The notes under the pieces were generated by a model, which had not been told where the DNA came from, did no database searches, and saw only the letters and a list, made by a program, of their open reading frames with translations. DNA of 64,000 bases from Chelativorans alearensis. GTDB lineage: Bacteria; Pseudomonadota; Alphaproteobacteria; Rhizobiales; Rhizobiaceae. The stretch lies in assembly GCF_010993735.1 (NCBI RefSeq), contig NZ_WQNI01000006.1, positions 62,001-126,000 on the forward strand, given 5' to 3'. This document shows positions 25,614-34,270 of this stretch, one piece after another. Positions within the stretch are counted from its first letter, which is position 1, and every line of letters starts with the position of its first letter. The position numbers were made by a program, and so were the translations under genes.

Positions 25614-26771
25614 ATGGAATTCGAAACCGTCGGCATCTTCGGCATCGTCATCGGCGTGATCGCGCGCTTCTGGCCGGTGTGGCTGGCGCTTGGCATCATC
25701 CTGGCACTCAGCCTGCGCTACAAGAAAATGCTCGGCCTCTACGGGCACCTTTTTGACACCGGCGTGGGGATCGCCGGGCTGATGATCTGCCTGTTCTGGC
25801 TGTTCACGGCGATCTTCGCCGACGTGATCGCCCCATTCGACCCGTTGCAGCAGGTGGCGATCCTGAAGAACGCGGTGCCCGGCACCGTCGACCCCGGTAG
25901 CGGCCTGCCGTTCCTTTTCGGTGGCGACAGGCTGGCCCGCGACGTGTTCAGCCGCATGGTCTTCGGCAGCCAGATCGTGCTCGTCATCGCGCCGGCGGCG
26001 ACGATGTTCGCGCTGATGGTGGGCACGACGCTGGGCCTGCCAGCCGGCTATTACGGCGGGCGGATCGACAATTTTCTGTCTTTCCTCGCCAATCTGGTGC
26101 TGGCATTCCCGGTGATCCTGCTCTTCTACCTGCTGGTCACGCCGGGCATCCGCGAGACCGCCATCCCGCAATGGCTCGCGGGCATCTTCTTCATCTTTCC
26201 CGTCATCTTCTTCGGGACGCTGTTCTATACGCGGTTCAAGAGCCGGCCGGGATTGCTCGCCGCGCAGCTTGCGATCACGGCGCTCATCGGCGGCTGGGTC
26301 TATATCGGGCTCGTCTTCAACAAGGATCCGCTCGGCATCATCTCGATCCGGCCAAACGAACTGAACATCTTCGTGGCCGTGGTCTTCGCCTCTTCGCCAG
26401 GCGTCTTCCGCATCGTGCGGGGGCTGACCATGGACATCAAGACGCGCGACTACGTGGCCGCCGCCCAGACGCGCGGCGAGAACCCCTGGTACATCATGCT
26501 GTGGGAGGTGCTGCCGAACGCGCGCGGGCCGCTCATCGTCGATGCGTGCCTGAGGATCGGCTACACAACCATCCTTCTGGGAACGCTCGGCTATTTCGGC
26601 CTCGGGCTGGCCCCGGAAAGCCCGGACTGGGGAACAGGCATCAAGGAATCGAGCCGGCTGTTGCGCGCCTATATCCACCCCGCCCTGCCGCCCGTCTTTG
26701 CGCTGATGTCGTTTGTGCTGGGCTTGAACCTGCTTGCGGATGCGCTGCGCGAGCAGTCGTTGAAGGATTGA
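25614..26771 (+). CDS. ABC transporter permease, DppC/OppC type
   Basis: A 385-residue membrane protein, longer than usual for DppC (about 300). An N-terminal extra helix (IFGIVIGVIARFWPVWLALG) precedes the standard first helix, and an inserted loop with FYLLVTPGIRETAIPQW and FKSRPGLLAAQLAITALIGG adds further helices in the core. The conserved EAA loop reads AAAQTRGENPWYIMLWEVLP. Directly downstream of the partner permease in the same operon; the start follows GGAGGGACG. Confidence 0.92.
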   Translation: MEFETVGIFGIVIGVIARFWPVWLALGIILALSLRYKKMLGLYGHLFDTGVGIAGLMICLFWLFTAIFADVIAPFDPLQQVAILKNAVPGTVDPGSGLPFLFGGDRLARDVFSRMVFGSQIVLVIAPAATMFALMVGTTLGLPAGYYGGRIDNFLSFLANLVLAFPVILLFYLLVTPGIRETAIPQWLAGIFFIFPVIFFGTLFYTRFKSRPGLLAAQLAITALIGGWVYIGLVFNKDPLGIISIRPNELNIFVAVVFASSPGVFRIVRGLTMDIKTRDYVAAAQTRGENPWYIMLWEVLPNARGPLIVDACLRIGYTTILLGTLGYFGLGLAPESPDWGTGIKESSRLLRAYIHPALPPVFALMSFVLGLNLLADALREQSLKD

Positions 26772-26803
26772 AGGTGACGACGATGATGCGACACCACCAC
26801 CGC

Positions 26804-26910
26804 GTCATCCCGGAAGCCGGAGCGATAGCGGAGGCTGTCCGGGATCCATTCCGTGACACATCCACGTTCCGGAATGGGTCCCGGACAAGCCTTCGGCTTT
26901 CCGGGATGAC
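26804..26910. repeat. GTCATCCCGGAA-type palindromic repeat, copy B (inverted relative to copy A)
   Basis: Opens GTCATCCCGGAAGCCGGAGC and closes GGCTTTCCGGGATGAC, with internal ATCCATTCCG / CGGAATGGGTCC arms. Its left arm is the reverse complement of the right arm of the copy at 8890-9021 and vice versa. It lies inside the ABC operon between the permease and ATPase genes. Confidence 0.85.
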
Positions 26911-26964
26911 GGCGGTGGTGCCTGAAACAAGCAAGCGCCGCCTCGATCAGCGCGGGAGCCAGCC

Positions 26965-29520
26965 ATGAACGAAGCCGTCAGTATCGATCGTCCTCAAAAG
27001 GCGGCCCAGCCGATCCTGGAGATCGAGAACCTCTCCATCTCCTTCTTCACCCGCGCCGGCGAGATTCCCGCGGTGATGGACTTCTCCTGCGAGGTGATGC
27101 CGGGGGAGGCGATGGGGATCGTCGGGGAATCGGGCTGCGGCAAGTCCACCGTGGCGCTCGGCATCATGCGCGATCTTTCCAATGTCGGCAAAATTGTCGG
27201 CGGCCGCATCAAGTTCAAGGGCCGCGACATGGCGCAGATGAGCGAGGAGGAACTGCGCCATATCCGCGGCAACGAGATCGCCATGATCTACCAGGAGCCG
27301 ATGGCGAGCCTGAACCCGGCCATGAAGATCGGCCGGCAGCTCATGGAGGTGCCGCTGATCCACGAGAAGGTGTCGAAGGAGGAGGCATGGAACCGGGCGC
27401 TGGAGATGGTGCGCGCGGTGCGCCTGCCCGACCCCGAGCGCATCATGCGCGCCTACCCGCACCAGCTTTCCGGCGGCCAGCAGCAGCGCATCGTCATCGC
27501 CATGGCGCTTCTGTCGAAACCCTCGCTGCTTCTGCTCGACGAGCCCACCACCGCGCTCGACGTGACGGTGGAGGCGGGCATTGTCGAACTGGTGAAGGGG
27601 CTGGGCAAGGAATTCGGCACGTCGATGATTTTCGTGTCGCATAATCTCGGGCTGATCCTGGAGACCTGCGACCGCATCACAGTGATGTATTCGGGCGAGG
27701 CGGTGGAGACGGGCCGGGTCAAGGATGTGTTCGACCGCATGCGCCATCCTTATACGCAGGGGCTGTTCCGATCCATTCCCTTGCCCGGCGCGGACAAGAA
27801 CGCGCGGCCGCTGATCGCCATTCCCGGCCAATTACCGCTGCCGCATGAGCGGCCGAGGGGCTGCAATTTCGGCCCGCGCTGCCAGCATTTCGTGGAAGGC
27901 GTGTGCGATGCGGCGGAAATTCCCATGATCGCCGTGAAGGAGCACAGGAGCCATCACTCGCGCTGCGTGCGGTTCGAGGAGATCGATTGGGCGAAGCTGC
28001 CGGAAGGGGCGAAAACGGCGCGCGAGCCGGTGAAGCCGGGCGCGCCGATGCTGAAGATCGACGACCTTAAGAAGCACTATCACGTCGCCGCCAACGCCAT
28101 CTTCGGTGGGGCGGAGACGCGCACCGTCAAGGCCAACGAGGCGGTCAGCTTCGAGGCGCGCGAATCGGAGACGGTGGCGATCGTCGGCGAATCCGGTTGC
28201 GGGAAGTCGACGCTCGCCAAGGTTCTGCTCGGCCTCGAGACGGCGACGGAGGGGACCGTCACGCTGGGCAACACGGAAATCCAGGGAACGCCGGTGGAGG
28301 AGCGCGACACGGACACCGTGGCCGGCATCCAGATGGTGTTCCAGAACCCGTTCGATACGCTTAACCCTAGCCACTCGGTGGGCGCGCAGATCATGCGCAC
28401 GCTCGAAAAGTTCAAGGTGGGAAAGACGGTCGCGGACCGCAAGAACCGCATGCTGGAGCTGCTCGACCTCGTCAAGCTGCCGCGTGCCTTCGCTTCGCGC
28501 ATGCCGCGCCAGCTTTCGGGCGGGCAGAAGCAGCGCATCGGCGTGGCGCGCGCCTTTGCCGGCAATGCCAGGGTGGTGGTGGCCGACGAGCCGGTCTCCG
28601 CGCTCGATGTTTCGGTGCAGGCGGCGGTGACCGAGCTTTTGATGGACATCCAGCGCAAGAACAAGACGACGATGCTGTTCATCAGCCACGATCTCTCGGT
28701 GGTGCGCTATCTGGCCGACCGTGTGGTGGTGATGTATCTCGGCCATATCGTCGAGCAGGGGACGACGGACCAGATTTTCGCGCCGCCCTACCACCCCTAT
28801 ACGGAGGCGCTCTTATCGGCGATCCCCATCGCCGACACCTCGGTGCGCAAGAAGCATATCGTGCTCGAGGGCGACATCCCGTCGGCCATGGACCCGCCGC
28901 CCGGCTGCCCCTTCCAGACCCGCTGCCGCTACAAGCGCCTGGTGCCGGACAATCTGTGCGAGCGCGAGCTGCCGCCCTTCGCAGACCTCGGCGAGGGCCA
29001 CCGCAGCCTGTGCTGGTTGGACGAGGAGGCGCTGAAGACGATGGAGCCGGTCATCAGCTTCGACGAGAAGCGCGGGGAAGGGGCGGCGAAGCCCGTCGCG
29101 CCGGCGAAGGCCAGGGCCGGTGCGCGATCTGCTCGCGCCAAGGGCGGGACCAGCCGCAAGGCGAAGGCCGAAACGGCCTCCGCGGTTCCCGGCTTCTCCG
29201 CGCCCAAGAAGGTGCAGACGGAAGTTGGTGGCGGGCGGCAGGCGGCCTCGGCACGTGTGAAGCCGGGCACGACGGGCGCCGACAAGAACCGCCCGCCAAA
29301 GATGCGCAAGCCGCGCACGCCGGACGATCTGAAGCTGATCTCCGGCGTCGGGCCGAAGCTTGAGGCGATGCTCAACGGCCTCGGCATCTACACCTATGCG
29401 CAGATCGCCGCCTGGAAGAAGGCCGAGCGAGAGTGGCTGGACGAGTACCTGAAGTTCAAGGGCCGCATCGAGCGCGAGGACTGGGTGAAGCAGGCGAAGG
29501 CGCTGGCGAGGAAGAAGTAG
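26965..29520 (+). CDS. Fused double ABC ATPase (DppD-DppF type) with C-terminal helix-hairpin-helix domain
   Basis: An 851-residue protein with two full ATPase modules. Module 1 has Walker A GESGCGKST near residue 55, signature LSGGQQQR near 170, Walker [13 protein letters not shown] and an oligopeptide tail with CNFGPRCQHF. Module 2 has Walker A near 407, signature LSGGQKQR near 516 and tail CPFQTRCRYK. After a Lys/Ala-rich linker (about 700-785) comes an unexpected domain, DDLKLISGVGPKLEAMLNG, of the helix-hairpin-helix type otherwise found appended to NuoE or L21 in rhizobia. It powers the importer encoded upstream. Confidence 0.93.
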   Translation: MNEAVSIDRPQKAAQPILEIENLSISFFTRAGEIPAVMDFSCEVMPGEAMGIVGESGCGKSTVALGIMRDLSNVGKIVGGRIKFKGRDMAQMSEEELRHIRGNEIAMIYQEPMASLNPAMKIGRQLMEVPLIHEKVSKEEAWNRALEMVRAVRLPDPERIMRAYPHQLSGGQQQRIVIAMALLSKPSLLLLDEPTTALDVTVEAGIVELVKGLGKEFGTSMIFVSHNLGLILETCDRITVMYSGEAVETGRVKDVFDRMRHPYTQGLFRSIPLPGADKNARPLIAIPGQLPLPHERPRGCNFGPRCQHFVEGVCDAAEIPMIAVKEHRSHHSRCVRFEEIDWAKLPEGAKTAREPVKPGAPMLKIDDLKKHYHVAANAIFGGAETRTVKANEAVSFEARESETVAIVGESGCGKSTLAKVLLGLETATEGTVTLGNTEIQGTPVEERDTDTVAGIQMVFQNPFDTLNPSHSVGAQIMRTLEKFKVGKTVADRKNRMLELLDLVKLPRAFASRMPRQLSGGQKQRIGVARAFAGNARVVVADEPVSALDVSVQAAVTELLMDIQRKNKTTMLFISHDLSVVRYLADRVVVMYLGHIVEQGTTDQIFAPPYHPYTEALLSAIPIADTSVRKKHIVLEGDIPSAMDPPPGCPFQTRCRYKRLVPDNLCERELPPFADLGEGHRSLCWLDEEALKTMEPVISFDEKRGEGAAKPVAPAKARAGARSARAKGGTSRKAKAETASAVPGFSAPKKVQTEVGGGRQAASARVKPGTTGADKNRPPKMRKPRTPDDLKLISGVGPKLEAMLNGLGIYTYAQIAAWKKAEREWLDEYLKFKGRIEREDWVKQAKALARKK

Positions 29521-29533
29521 CGAGGGCTCGGCG

Positions 29534-29570
29534 CCCCTATCTCACCCCATGCAAAGAGGAGAGATAGGGG
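29534..29570. terminator. Possible bidirectional terminator hairpin
   Basis: A 10-bp stem CCCCTATCTC / GAGATAGGGG with a 17-base loop between convergent genes. No clear T-tract, so the call is tentative. Confidence 0.4.
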
Positions 29571-29580
29571 TGCTGCATCC

Positions 29581-30354
29581 TCACCGCTTCGGCGCGGACA
29601 AGGCGAAGGCTGCGCCCTGCGGGTCGAGGCATTGCACGATCCAGCCTCCGCCAGGCACCTCCATAGGCCCCATCAGAAGCTGGCCGCCATTCGCCTTCAC
29701 GCGCTCGGCCGCCTCGTCGATGGCGGGGACGTTGAAATAGAACTGCCAGAAGGGGACGGGGATCTGCTCGGGCTTGTTCATCATGCCGCCGACCGGCTCG
29801 CCACCGGCGGCGAATAGCTGGTAGACCCCCATCTCCCCCATATCCATCGCCTCTCCCTTGGTCCAGCCGAACTGGCCGGAATAGAAGTCGAAGGCCTTTT
29901 GCCAATCTGTCGTGTAGAGCTCGTGCCAGCCGATGTGGCCGGGCGTTTCGGCCGGTACGGGCGGCTGGTCCGGTCCGTCGGGCTTAAGCAGCATGAAGGT
30001 CACGCCCTGGGGATCGGCGACGACGGAGAAGCGGCCGACGCCGGGAATGTCCATCGGCGGGCGGTGGACCGTGCCGCCGGCCTTCTTCACGCCTTCCGTT
30101 GCCACATCCGCATTGTCGGCATGGATGTAGCCAAGCCACGCCGGCTGGCCGCCTGACTGGCGATATTCCTCCGGCAGGTCCATGATCCCGGCTACGCCGC
30201 GGTCCCCTGCATTCATGACGGTGTAGGGCGGCGTGCCGGGCTCGGTCCACGGTTCGGCGCGCCAGCCCACGACGGCCGTGTAGAAGGCTTCGGCCGCCTT
30301 CATATCGGAGGTCATCAGCTCATACCAGAAGAAGGATTTGGGAGAGGTCGGCAT
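29581..30354 (-). CDS. Two-domain VOC/glyoxalase-family protein
   Basis: A 257-residue protein made of two glyoxalase-like modules: FFWYELMTSDMKAAEAFYTA at the N-terminus and GHIGWHELYTTDWQKAFDFY from about residue 138, each followed by a GG-rich strand. This is the CFP-30/hydroxylase-like type often annotated as glyoxalase/bleomycin resistance. The substrate is unknown. The ATG at 30354 follows GAGGAGAAAG. It has no ECF42-type promoter, unlike the VOC gene at 2670. Confidence 0.88.
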   Translation of the reverse strand: MPTSPKSFFWYELMTSDMKAAEAFYTAVVGWRAEPWTEPGTPPYTVMNAGDRGVAGIMDLPEEYRQSGGQPAWLGYIHADNADVATEGVKKAGGTVHRPPMDIPGVGRFSVVADPQGVTFMLLKPDGPDQPPVPAETPGHIGWHELYTTDWQKAFDFYSGQFGWTKGEAMDMGEMGVYQLFAAGGEPVGGMMNKPEQIPVPFWQFYFNVPAIDEAAERVKANGGQLLMGPMEVPGGGWIVQCLDPQGAAFALSAPKR

Positions 30355-30527
30355 CGTCTTTCTCCTCTGTCGCGGCGGCATAGCCGCGTGAAGACCGTAT
30401 GGGATGAACAGCGCCATCATAGGACGATCGAGGAGGGACAACCAGACAGGCAATCGCCCGAACGAGGCGGGAAAACATGATAATATTAGTCAATTTTTTG
30501 ATGCAAAATCGGCTGCTTGGAAGAAAT

Positions 30528-30543
30528 TTGACCGATTGATAAA
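30528..30543 (+). promoter_or_regulatory. Putative RutR box upstream of preT
   Basis: TTGACCGATTGATAAA keeps the TTGACC half of the RutR consensus (TTGACCAnnTGGTCAA) and matches 12 of 16 positions of the better box at 49976-49991. It lies in a markedly AT-rich leader 65 bases before preT. Assignment is inferred from the pathway. Confidence 0.4.
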
Positions 30544-30607
30544 AAAACGAAACTGCGTTAGTTTTCCCCAAGAACAAAAAGGGGCCCTAATTAAAAAGGG
30601 GAATGGC

Positions 30608-31960
30608 ATGGTTCAACGCCAATACGAGGACGGCATCGTCCCGGGCCGCCTTTCACCGGGTGACTACGTGCAGAACTTCGCGGATCTCCATCCGCCGCTC
30701 GATGAGCACGAGGCGCGGGTGGAGGCGGACCGGTGCTATTTCTGCTACGATGCGCCCTGCATGCACGCCTGCCCGACGTCCATCGACATCCCGCTGTTCA
30801 TCCGCCAGATCGCCACGGGCAACCCGCTCGGCTCGGCCAAGACCATCTTCGACCAGAACATCCTCGGCGGCATGTGCGCACGCGTGTGCCCGACGGAGAC
30901 CCTGTGCGAGGAAGCCTGCGTGCGCGAGGCGGCGGAGGGCAAGCCGGTGCAGATCGGCCGGTTGCAGCGCTATGCCACCGACGCGGCGATGGGCGAGGGG
31001 AAGCAGTTTTATGGACGGGCGGCACCCACCGGCAAGAAAGTGGCGGTGGTCGGCGCGGGGCCGGCGGGGCTTGCCTCAGCGCACAGGCTCGCCATGCACG
31101 GGCACGATGTGACGGTCTACGAGGCACGGCCGAAATCCGGTGGGCTCAACGAATACGGGATCGCCGCCTACAAGACGCCGGAGAATTTCGCGCAAGCCGA
31201 GGTCGATTATGTGACGGCCATCGGCGGCATCGCCATCGAACATGGCAAGACGCTCGGGCGCGACCTTTCGCTTTCCGGCCTTGCCGAGGCGTTCGATGCT
31301 GTCTTCCTCGCCATGGGGCTTGGCGGCGTCAACGCGCTCCGGGCCGAGGGGGAGGAGGCCGAGGGCGTGGAGAACGCCGTCGACTACATCGCCAATCTTC
31401 GACAGGCTCGGGATATGGCGCAACTGCCAATCGGCCGGCGCGTCGTTGTCATCGGCGGCGGCATGACGGCCATCGACGCGGCCGTGCAGGCGCGGCTCTT
31501 GGGCGCGGAGGAGGTGACGATCTGCTATCGCCGTGGGCGCGAGCACATGAACGCCTCCGAGTGGGAGCAGGATCTGGCGGCCTCCAAGGGCGTTACCATC
31601 CGCCACTGGCTGCAGCCGAAGCGGGTGATCGCCGAGGGCGGCAAGGTGGCGGCGATCGAACTGGAATACACGCAGCTTTCCGACGGGCGGCTCACCGGCA
31701 CGGGCGAGACGCTGACCTTGAAAGCCGATCAGGTCTTCAAGGCCATCGGCCAGACCTTCGAGCCATCCGTTCTGAACGGCAGCGGCGAGGCGATTGCGCT
31801 CGAAGCGGGGCGCATCAAGGTCGATGAAGAGGGCCGCACATCCATGCCCAAGGTGTGGGCGGGCGGCGACTGCATCGCCGGCGGCGACGATCTCACCGTC
31901 TCGGCGGTGGCGCAGGGGCGCGACGCGGCCGAGAGCATTCATCGCGCATTGATGGGCTGA
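30608..31960 (+). CDS. preT: NAD-dependent dihydropyrimidine dehydrogenase, flavoprotein subunit
   Basis: A 450-residue subunit related to the GltD small chain. N-terminal cysteines for two iron-sulfur clusters are in CYFCYDAPCMHACPTSIDI and CARVCPTETLCEEACV. An FAD site VAVVGAGPAGLASAHRL lies near residue 140, and the NAD(P)H site VVVIGGGMTAIDAAV near 280. With PreA it reduces uracil and thymine to the dihydro forms, the first step of reductive pyrimidine catabolism. The ATG at 30608 follows AAAAAGGGG. preA starts 11 bases after its stop. Confidence 0.93.
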   Translation: MVQRQYEDGIVPGRLSPGDYVQNFADLHPPLDEHEARVEADRCYFCYDAPCMHACPTSIDIPLFIRQIATGNPLGSAKTIFDQNILGGMCARVCPTETLCEEACVREAAEGKPVQIGRLQRYATDAAMGEGKQFYGRAAPTGKKVAVVGAGPAGLASAHRLAMHGHDVTVYEARPKSGGLNEYGIAAYKTPENFAQAEVDYVTAIGGIAIEHGKTLGRDLSLSGLAEAFDAVFLAMGLGGVNALRAEGEEAEGVENAVDYIANLRQARDMAQLPIGRRVVVIGGGMTAIDAAVQARLLGAEEVTICYRRGREHMNASEWEQDLAASKGVTIRHWLQPKRVIAEGGKVAAIELEYTQLSDGRLTGTGETLTLKADQVFKAIGQTFEPSVLNGSGEAIALEAGRIKVDEEGRTSMPKVWAGGDCIAGGDDLTVSAVAQGRDAAESIHRALMG

Positions 31961-31971
31961 GGAGCACACCC

Positions 31972-33282
31972 ATGGCTGACATCCGCTCGAATTTCGTCGG
32001 CATCAAATCGCCGAACCCGTTCTGGCTGGCCTCCGCGCCGCCCACCGACAAGGCCTACAATGTCGAACGCGCCTTCAGGGAGGGCTGGGGCGGCGTGGTG
32101 TGGAAGACGCTGGGCGAGGAGGGGCCGCCGGTCGTCAACGTCAACGGCCCGCGCTACGGCGCCATCTGGGGCGCCGACCGCCGGCTGCTCGGCCTCAACA
32201 ACATCGAACTGATCACCGACCGCGATCTTTACCTCAACCTCAGGGAGATCAAGCAGGTGAAGAAGAACTGGCCGGACCGGGCGCTGGTCGTCTCGCTCAT
32301 GGTGCCGTGCGAGGAGGAGGCGTGGAAGACCATCCTGCCGCTGGTGGAAGAGACGGAAGCCGACGGCATCGAGCTCAATTTCGGCTGCCCGCACGGCATG
32401 AGCGAGCGCGGCATGGGTTCGGCCGTAGGGCAAGTGCCCGAATATGTCGAGATGGTGGTGCGCTGGTGCAAGCAATATACGCGCATGCCCGTCATCACCA
32501 AGCTGACGCCGAACATCACCGACGTGCGCAAGCCCGCGCGTGCGGCCCACGCAGGCGGCACGGACGCGGTGTCGCTCATCAACACGATCAATTCCATCAC
32601 GGCGGTCGATCTCGACAATTTCGCCCCGGAGCCGACCATCGACGGCAAGGGCTCGCACGGCGGCTATTGCGGGCCGGCGGTCAAGCCGATCGCGCTCAAC
32701 ATGGTGGCCGAGATCGCCCGCGACGCTGAGACGCGGGGCTTGCCGATCTCCGGCATCGGCGGCGTGACGACGTGGCGCGACGCGGCGGAGTTCCTGGCGT
32801 TGGGCGCGGGCAACGTGCAGGTGTGCACGGCCGCCATGACCTACGGCTTCAAAATCGTCCGGGAGATGATCGAGGGGTTGAACAACTGGATGGACGCCAA
32901 GGGGCACGCCTCGCTCGACGACGTGATCGGCCGGGCGGTGCCGAACGTGACGGACTGGCAGTACCTCAACCTCAACTACGTGACCAAGGCGAAGATCGAC
33001 CAGGACCTGTGCATTAAATGCGGGCGCTGCCACATCGCCTGCGAGGACACCTCGCATCAGGCGATCACGGCGATGGTGGACGGCGCGCGGCGCTTCGAGG
33101 TGATCGAGGAAGAGTGCGTGGGCTGCAATCTGTGCGTCAACGTGTGCCCGGTGGAGGGCTGCATCGACATGGTGCCGCTTGCAGCGGGAGAGATGGACCG
33201 GCGCACGGGCAAGGTGGTGGAGGCCGAGTACGCCAACTGGACCACACACCCGAACAACCCGATGAAGGCGGCGGCGGAGTAG
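31972..33282 (+). CDS. preA: NAD-dependent dihydropyrimidine dehydrogenase, catalytic subunit
   Basis: A 436-residue protein: an FMN-binding dihydroorotate-dehydrogenase-like barrel (residues about 1-330; IKSPNPFWLASAPPTD, ELNFGCPHGMSERGMG with the catalytic Cys) followed by a ferredoxin tail with two 4Fe-4S sites, CIKCGRCHIACEDTSH and CVGCNLCVNVCPVEGC. It reduces uracil and thymine using electrons from PreT. Full length for the family. Confidence 0.95.
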   Translation: MADIRSNFVGIKSPNPFWLASAPPTDKAYNVERAFREGWGGVVWKTLGEEGPPVVNVNGPRYGAIWGADRRLLGLNNIELITDRDLYLNLREIKQVKKNWPDRALVVSLMVPCEEEAWKTILPLVEETEADGIELNFGCPHGMSERGMGSAVGQVPEYVEMVVRWCKQYTRMPVITKLTPNITDVRKPARAAHAGGTDAVSLINTINSITAVDLDNFAPEPTIDGKGSHGGYCGPAVKPIALNMVAEIARDAETRGLPISGIGGVTTWRDAAEFLALGAGNVQVCTAAMTYGFKIVREMIEGLNNWMDAKGHASLDDVIGRAVPNVTDWQYLNLNYVTKAKIDQDLCIKCGRCHIACEDTSHQAITAMVDGARRFEVIEEECVGCNLCVNVCPVEGCIDMVPLAAGEMDRRTGKVVEAEYANWTTHPNNPMKAAAE

Positions 33283-33288
33283 GACGCC

Positions 33289-33472
33289 TTTCCCTCCCCC
33301 TTGAGGGGAGGGTGGACAACCGCCGCGAGGCGGATGGACGGGTGGGGTCAGCGCGGCCGTGCTCTACGCCAATAGTGCAATAAGAAAATAGGCCGGCGCG
33401 CGTCGCGGCCTACCCCACCCACCTTCCCGGACTTTGTCCGGGAAGGCACCCTCCCCTCAAGGGGGAGGGAGG
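33289..33472. repeat. Facing pair of CCCTCCCCCTTGAGGGGAGGG repeats, no gene inside
   Basis: Left copy at about 33289-33315 (CCCTCCCCCTTGAGGGG) and right copy at about 33448-33472 (CCCCTCAAGGGGGAGGG) are inverted relative to each other, with about 130 bp between them that contain no gene I can support. This fills the gap between preA and the GST gene. Same family as the DUF559 cassette ends. Confidence 0.8.
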
Positions 33473-33481
33473 ACCGACCGG

Positions 33482-34153
33482 TCAGGCCGCCGCCCTATCC
33501 AGCCGCAGGAGCACGCCGCCCTTCTTGTCGAGAAAACGGCGCAGGCGGCCGGCGTAGTCGGGCGCCACGACCTCGCGCACGGAGGGACGCGCGGCCAGCG
33601 TCTTGCGCCACGCCTGCACCTTGGGCAGGCCGTCGAAGACACCGAGATCGGCGATCGTGTCGATGACATCGAAATAGCGGAAGGCGGGGGCGAAGACGGC
33701 GTCGACGACGGTGAAGGCCTCGCCTGCAAAATACGGACCGTCGCCGAGTTCGGCCTCGATGCGCGAGAACTTCTCCTTCAGCGCCGCAACGGCTGCGTCG
33801 AAAGCCGCCCGATCGCCCGTCGTCTCGATGGTCCAGATGTCGGAGAGGGCGGCGGAGCCGAACTCCATCCAGGCGCGGTGGCGGGCACGGGCGATGGCGT
33901 CTTCCGGGTGGAGCCGCGGGGCATACGTCTCGTCCAGGTACTCGACGATGGCCGCGCTCTCGAACAGCACCTCCTCACCCACCTTCAGAACCGGCACCTT
34001 GCCGCGTGGGGAGATTTTCAGGAACCAGTCGGGCTTGTTCTCGAGATCGATGTCGATGCGCTCGAAGGGGACGCTCTTTTCCTTGAGCACGATCGCCGCG
34101 CGCTGCACATAGGGGCACAGGTCGAAGGAGACGAGGGTGGGGTTTTGTGGCAT
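33482..34153 (-). CDS. Glutathione S-transferase
   Basis: A 223-residue cytosolic GST. Thioredoxin-fold N-terminus: LVSFDLCPYVQRAAIVLKEK (a CPYVQ active-site motif, as in Omega/Lambda-like and beta-type enzymes), PRGKVPVLKVGEEVLFESAA binding glutathione, then an all-helical domain with YFAGEAFTVVDAVFAPAF. It may conjugate or reduce electrophiles; the substrate is unknown. Divergent from a MarR regulator with two shared palindromes in the promoter region, so probably under its control. Confidence 0.92.
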   Translation of the reverse strand: MPQNPTLVSFDLCPYVQRAAIVLKEKSVPFERIDIDLENKPDWFLKISPRGKVPVLKVGEEVLFESAAIVEYLDETYAPRLHPEDAIARARHRAWMEFGSAALSDIWTIETTGDRAAFDAAVAALKEKFSRIEAELGDGPYFAGEAFTVVDAVFAPAFRYFDVIDTIADLGVFDGLPKVQAWRKTLAARPSVREVVAPDYAGRLRRFLDKKGGVLLRLDRAAA

Positions 34154-34189
34154 TGAATGCTCCTTGGATATGGGTCGGAGTGGAAAGTT

Positions 34190-34250
34190 GATGCAATTGC
34201 ATCTATATTGGCGATAAGACGACGAATGTCAATCTCGATGCAATTGCATG
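34190..34250. promoter_or_regulatory. Two MarR-type operators in the GST/MarR divergent promoter
   Basis: GATGCAATTGCATC (34190-34203) and GATGCAATTGCATG (34237-34250) are palindromic and centred 47 bp apart. Location between divergent genes points to the adjacent MarR protein as the ligand. Confidence 0.72.
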
Positions 34251-34270
34251 AAATAAACTGTTGGTGAACA

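Noticed and set aside
23022-26678. A 1218-codon open frame on the minus strand
   Set aside because: It lies entirely opposite the ABC binding-protein and permease genes, which have clear family motifs. Its product is His/Arg/Gln-rich without any recognisable domain, typical of antisense frames in high-GC DNA.
30354-30460. ECF42-type promoter for the two-domain VOC gene
   Set aside because: No TGTCGG-N17-CGTC pattern is present upstream, so this gene was not placed in the regulon.
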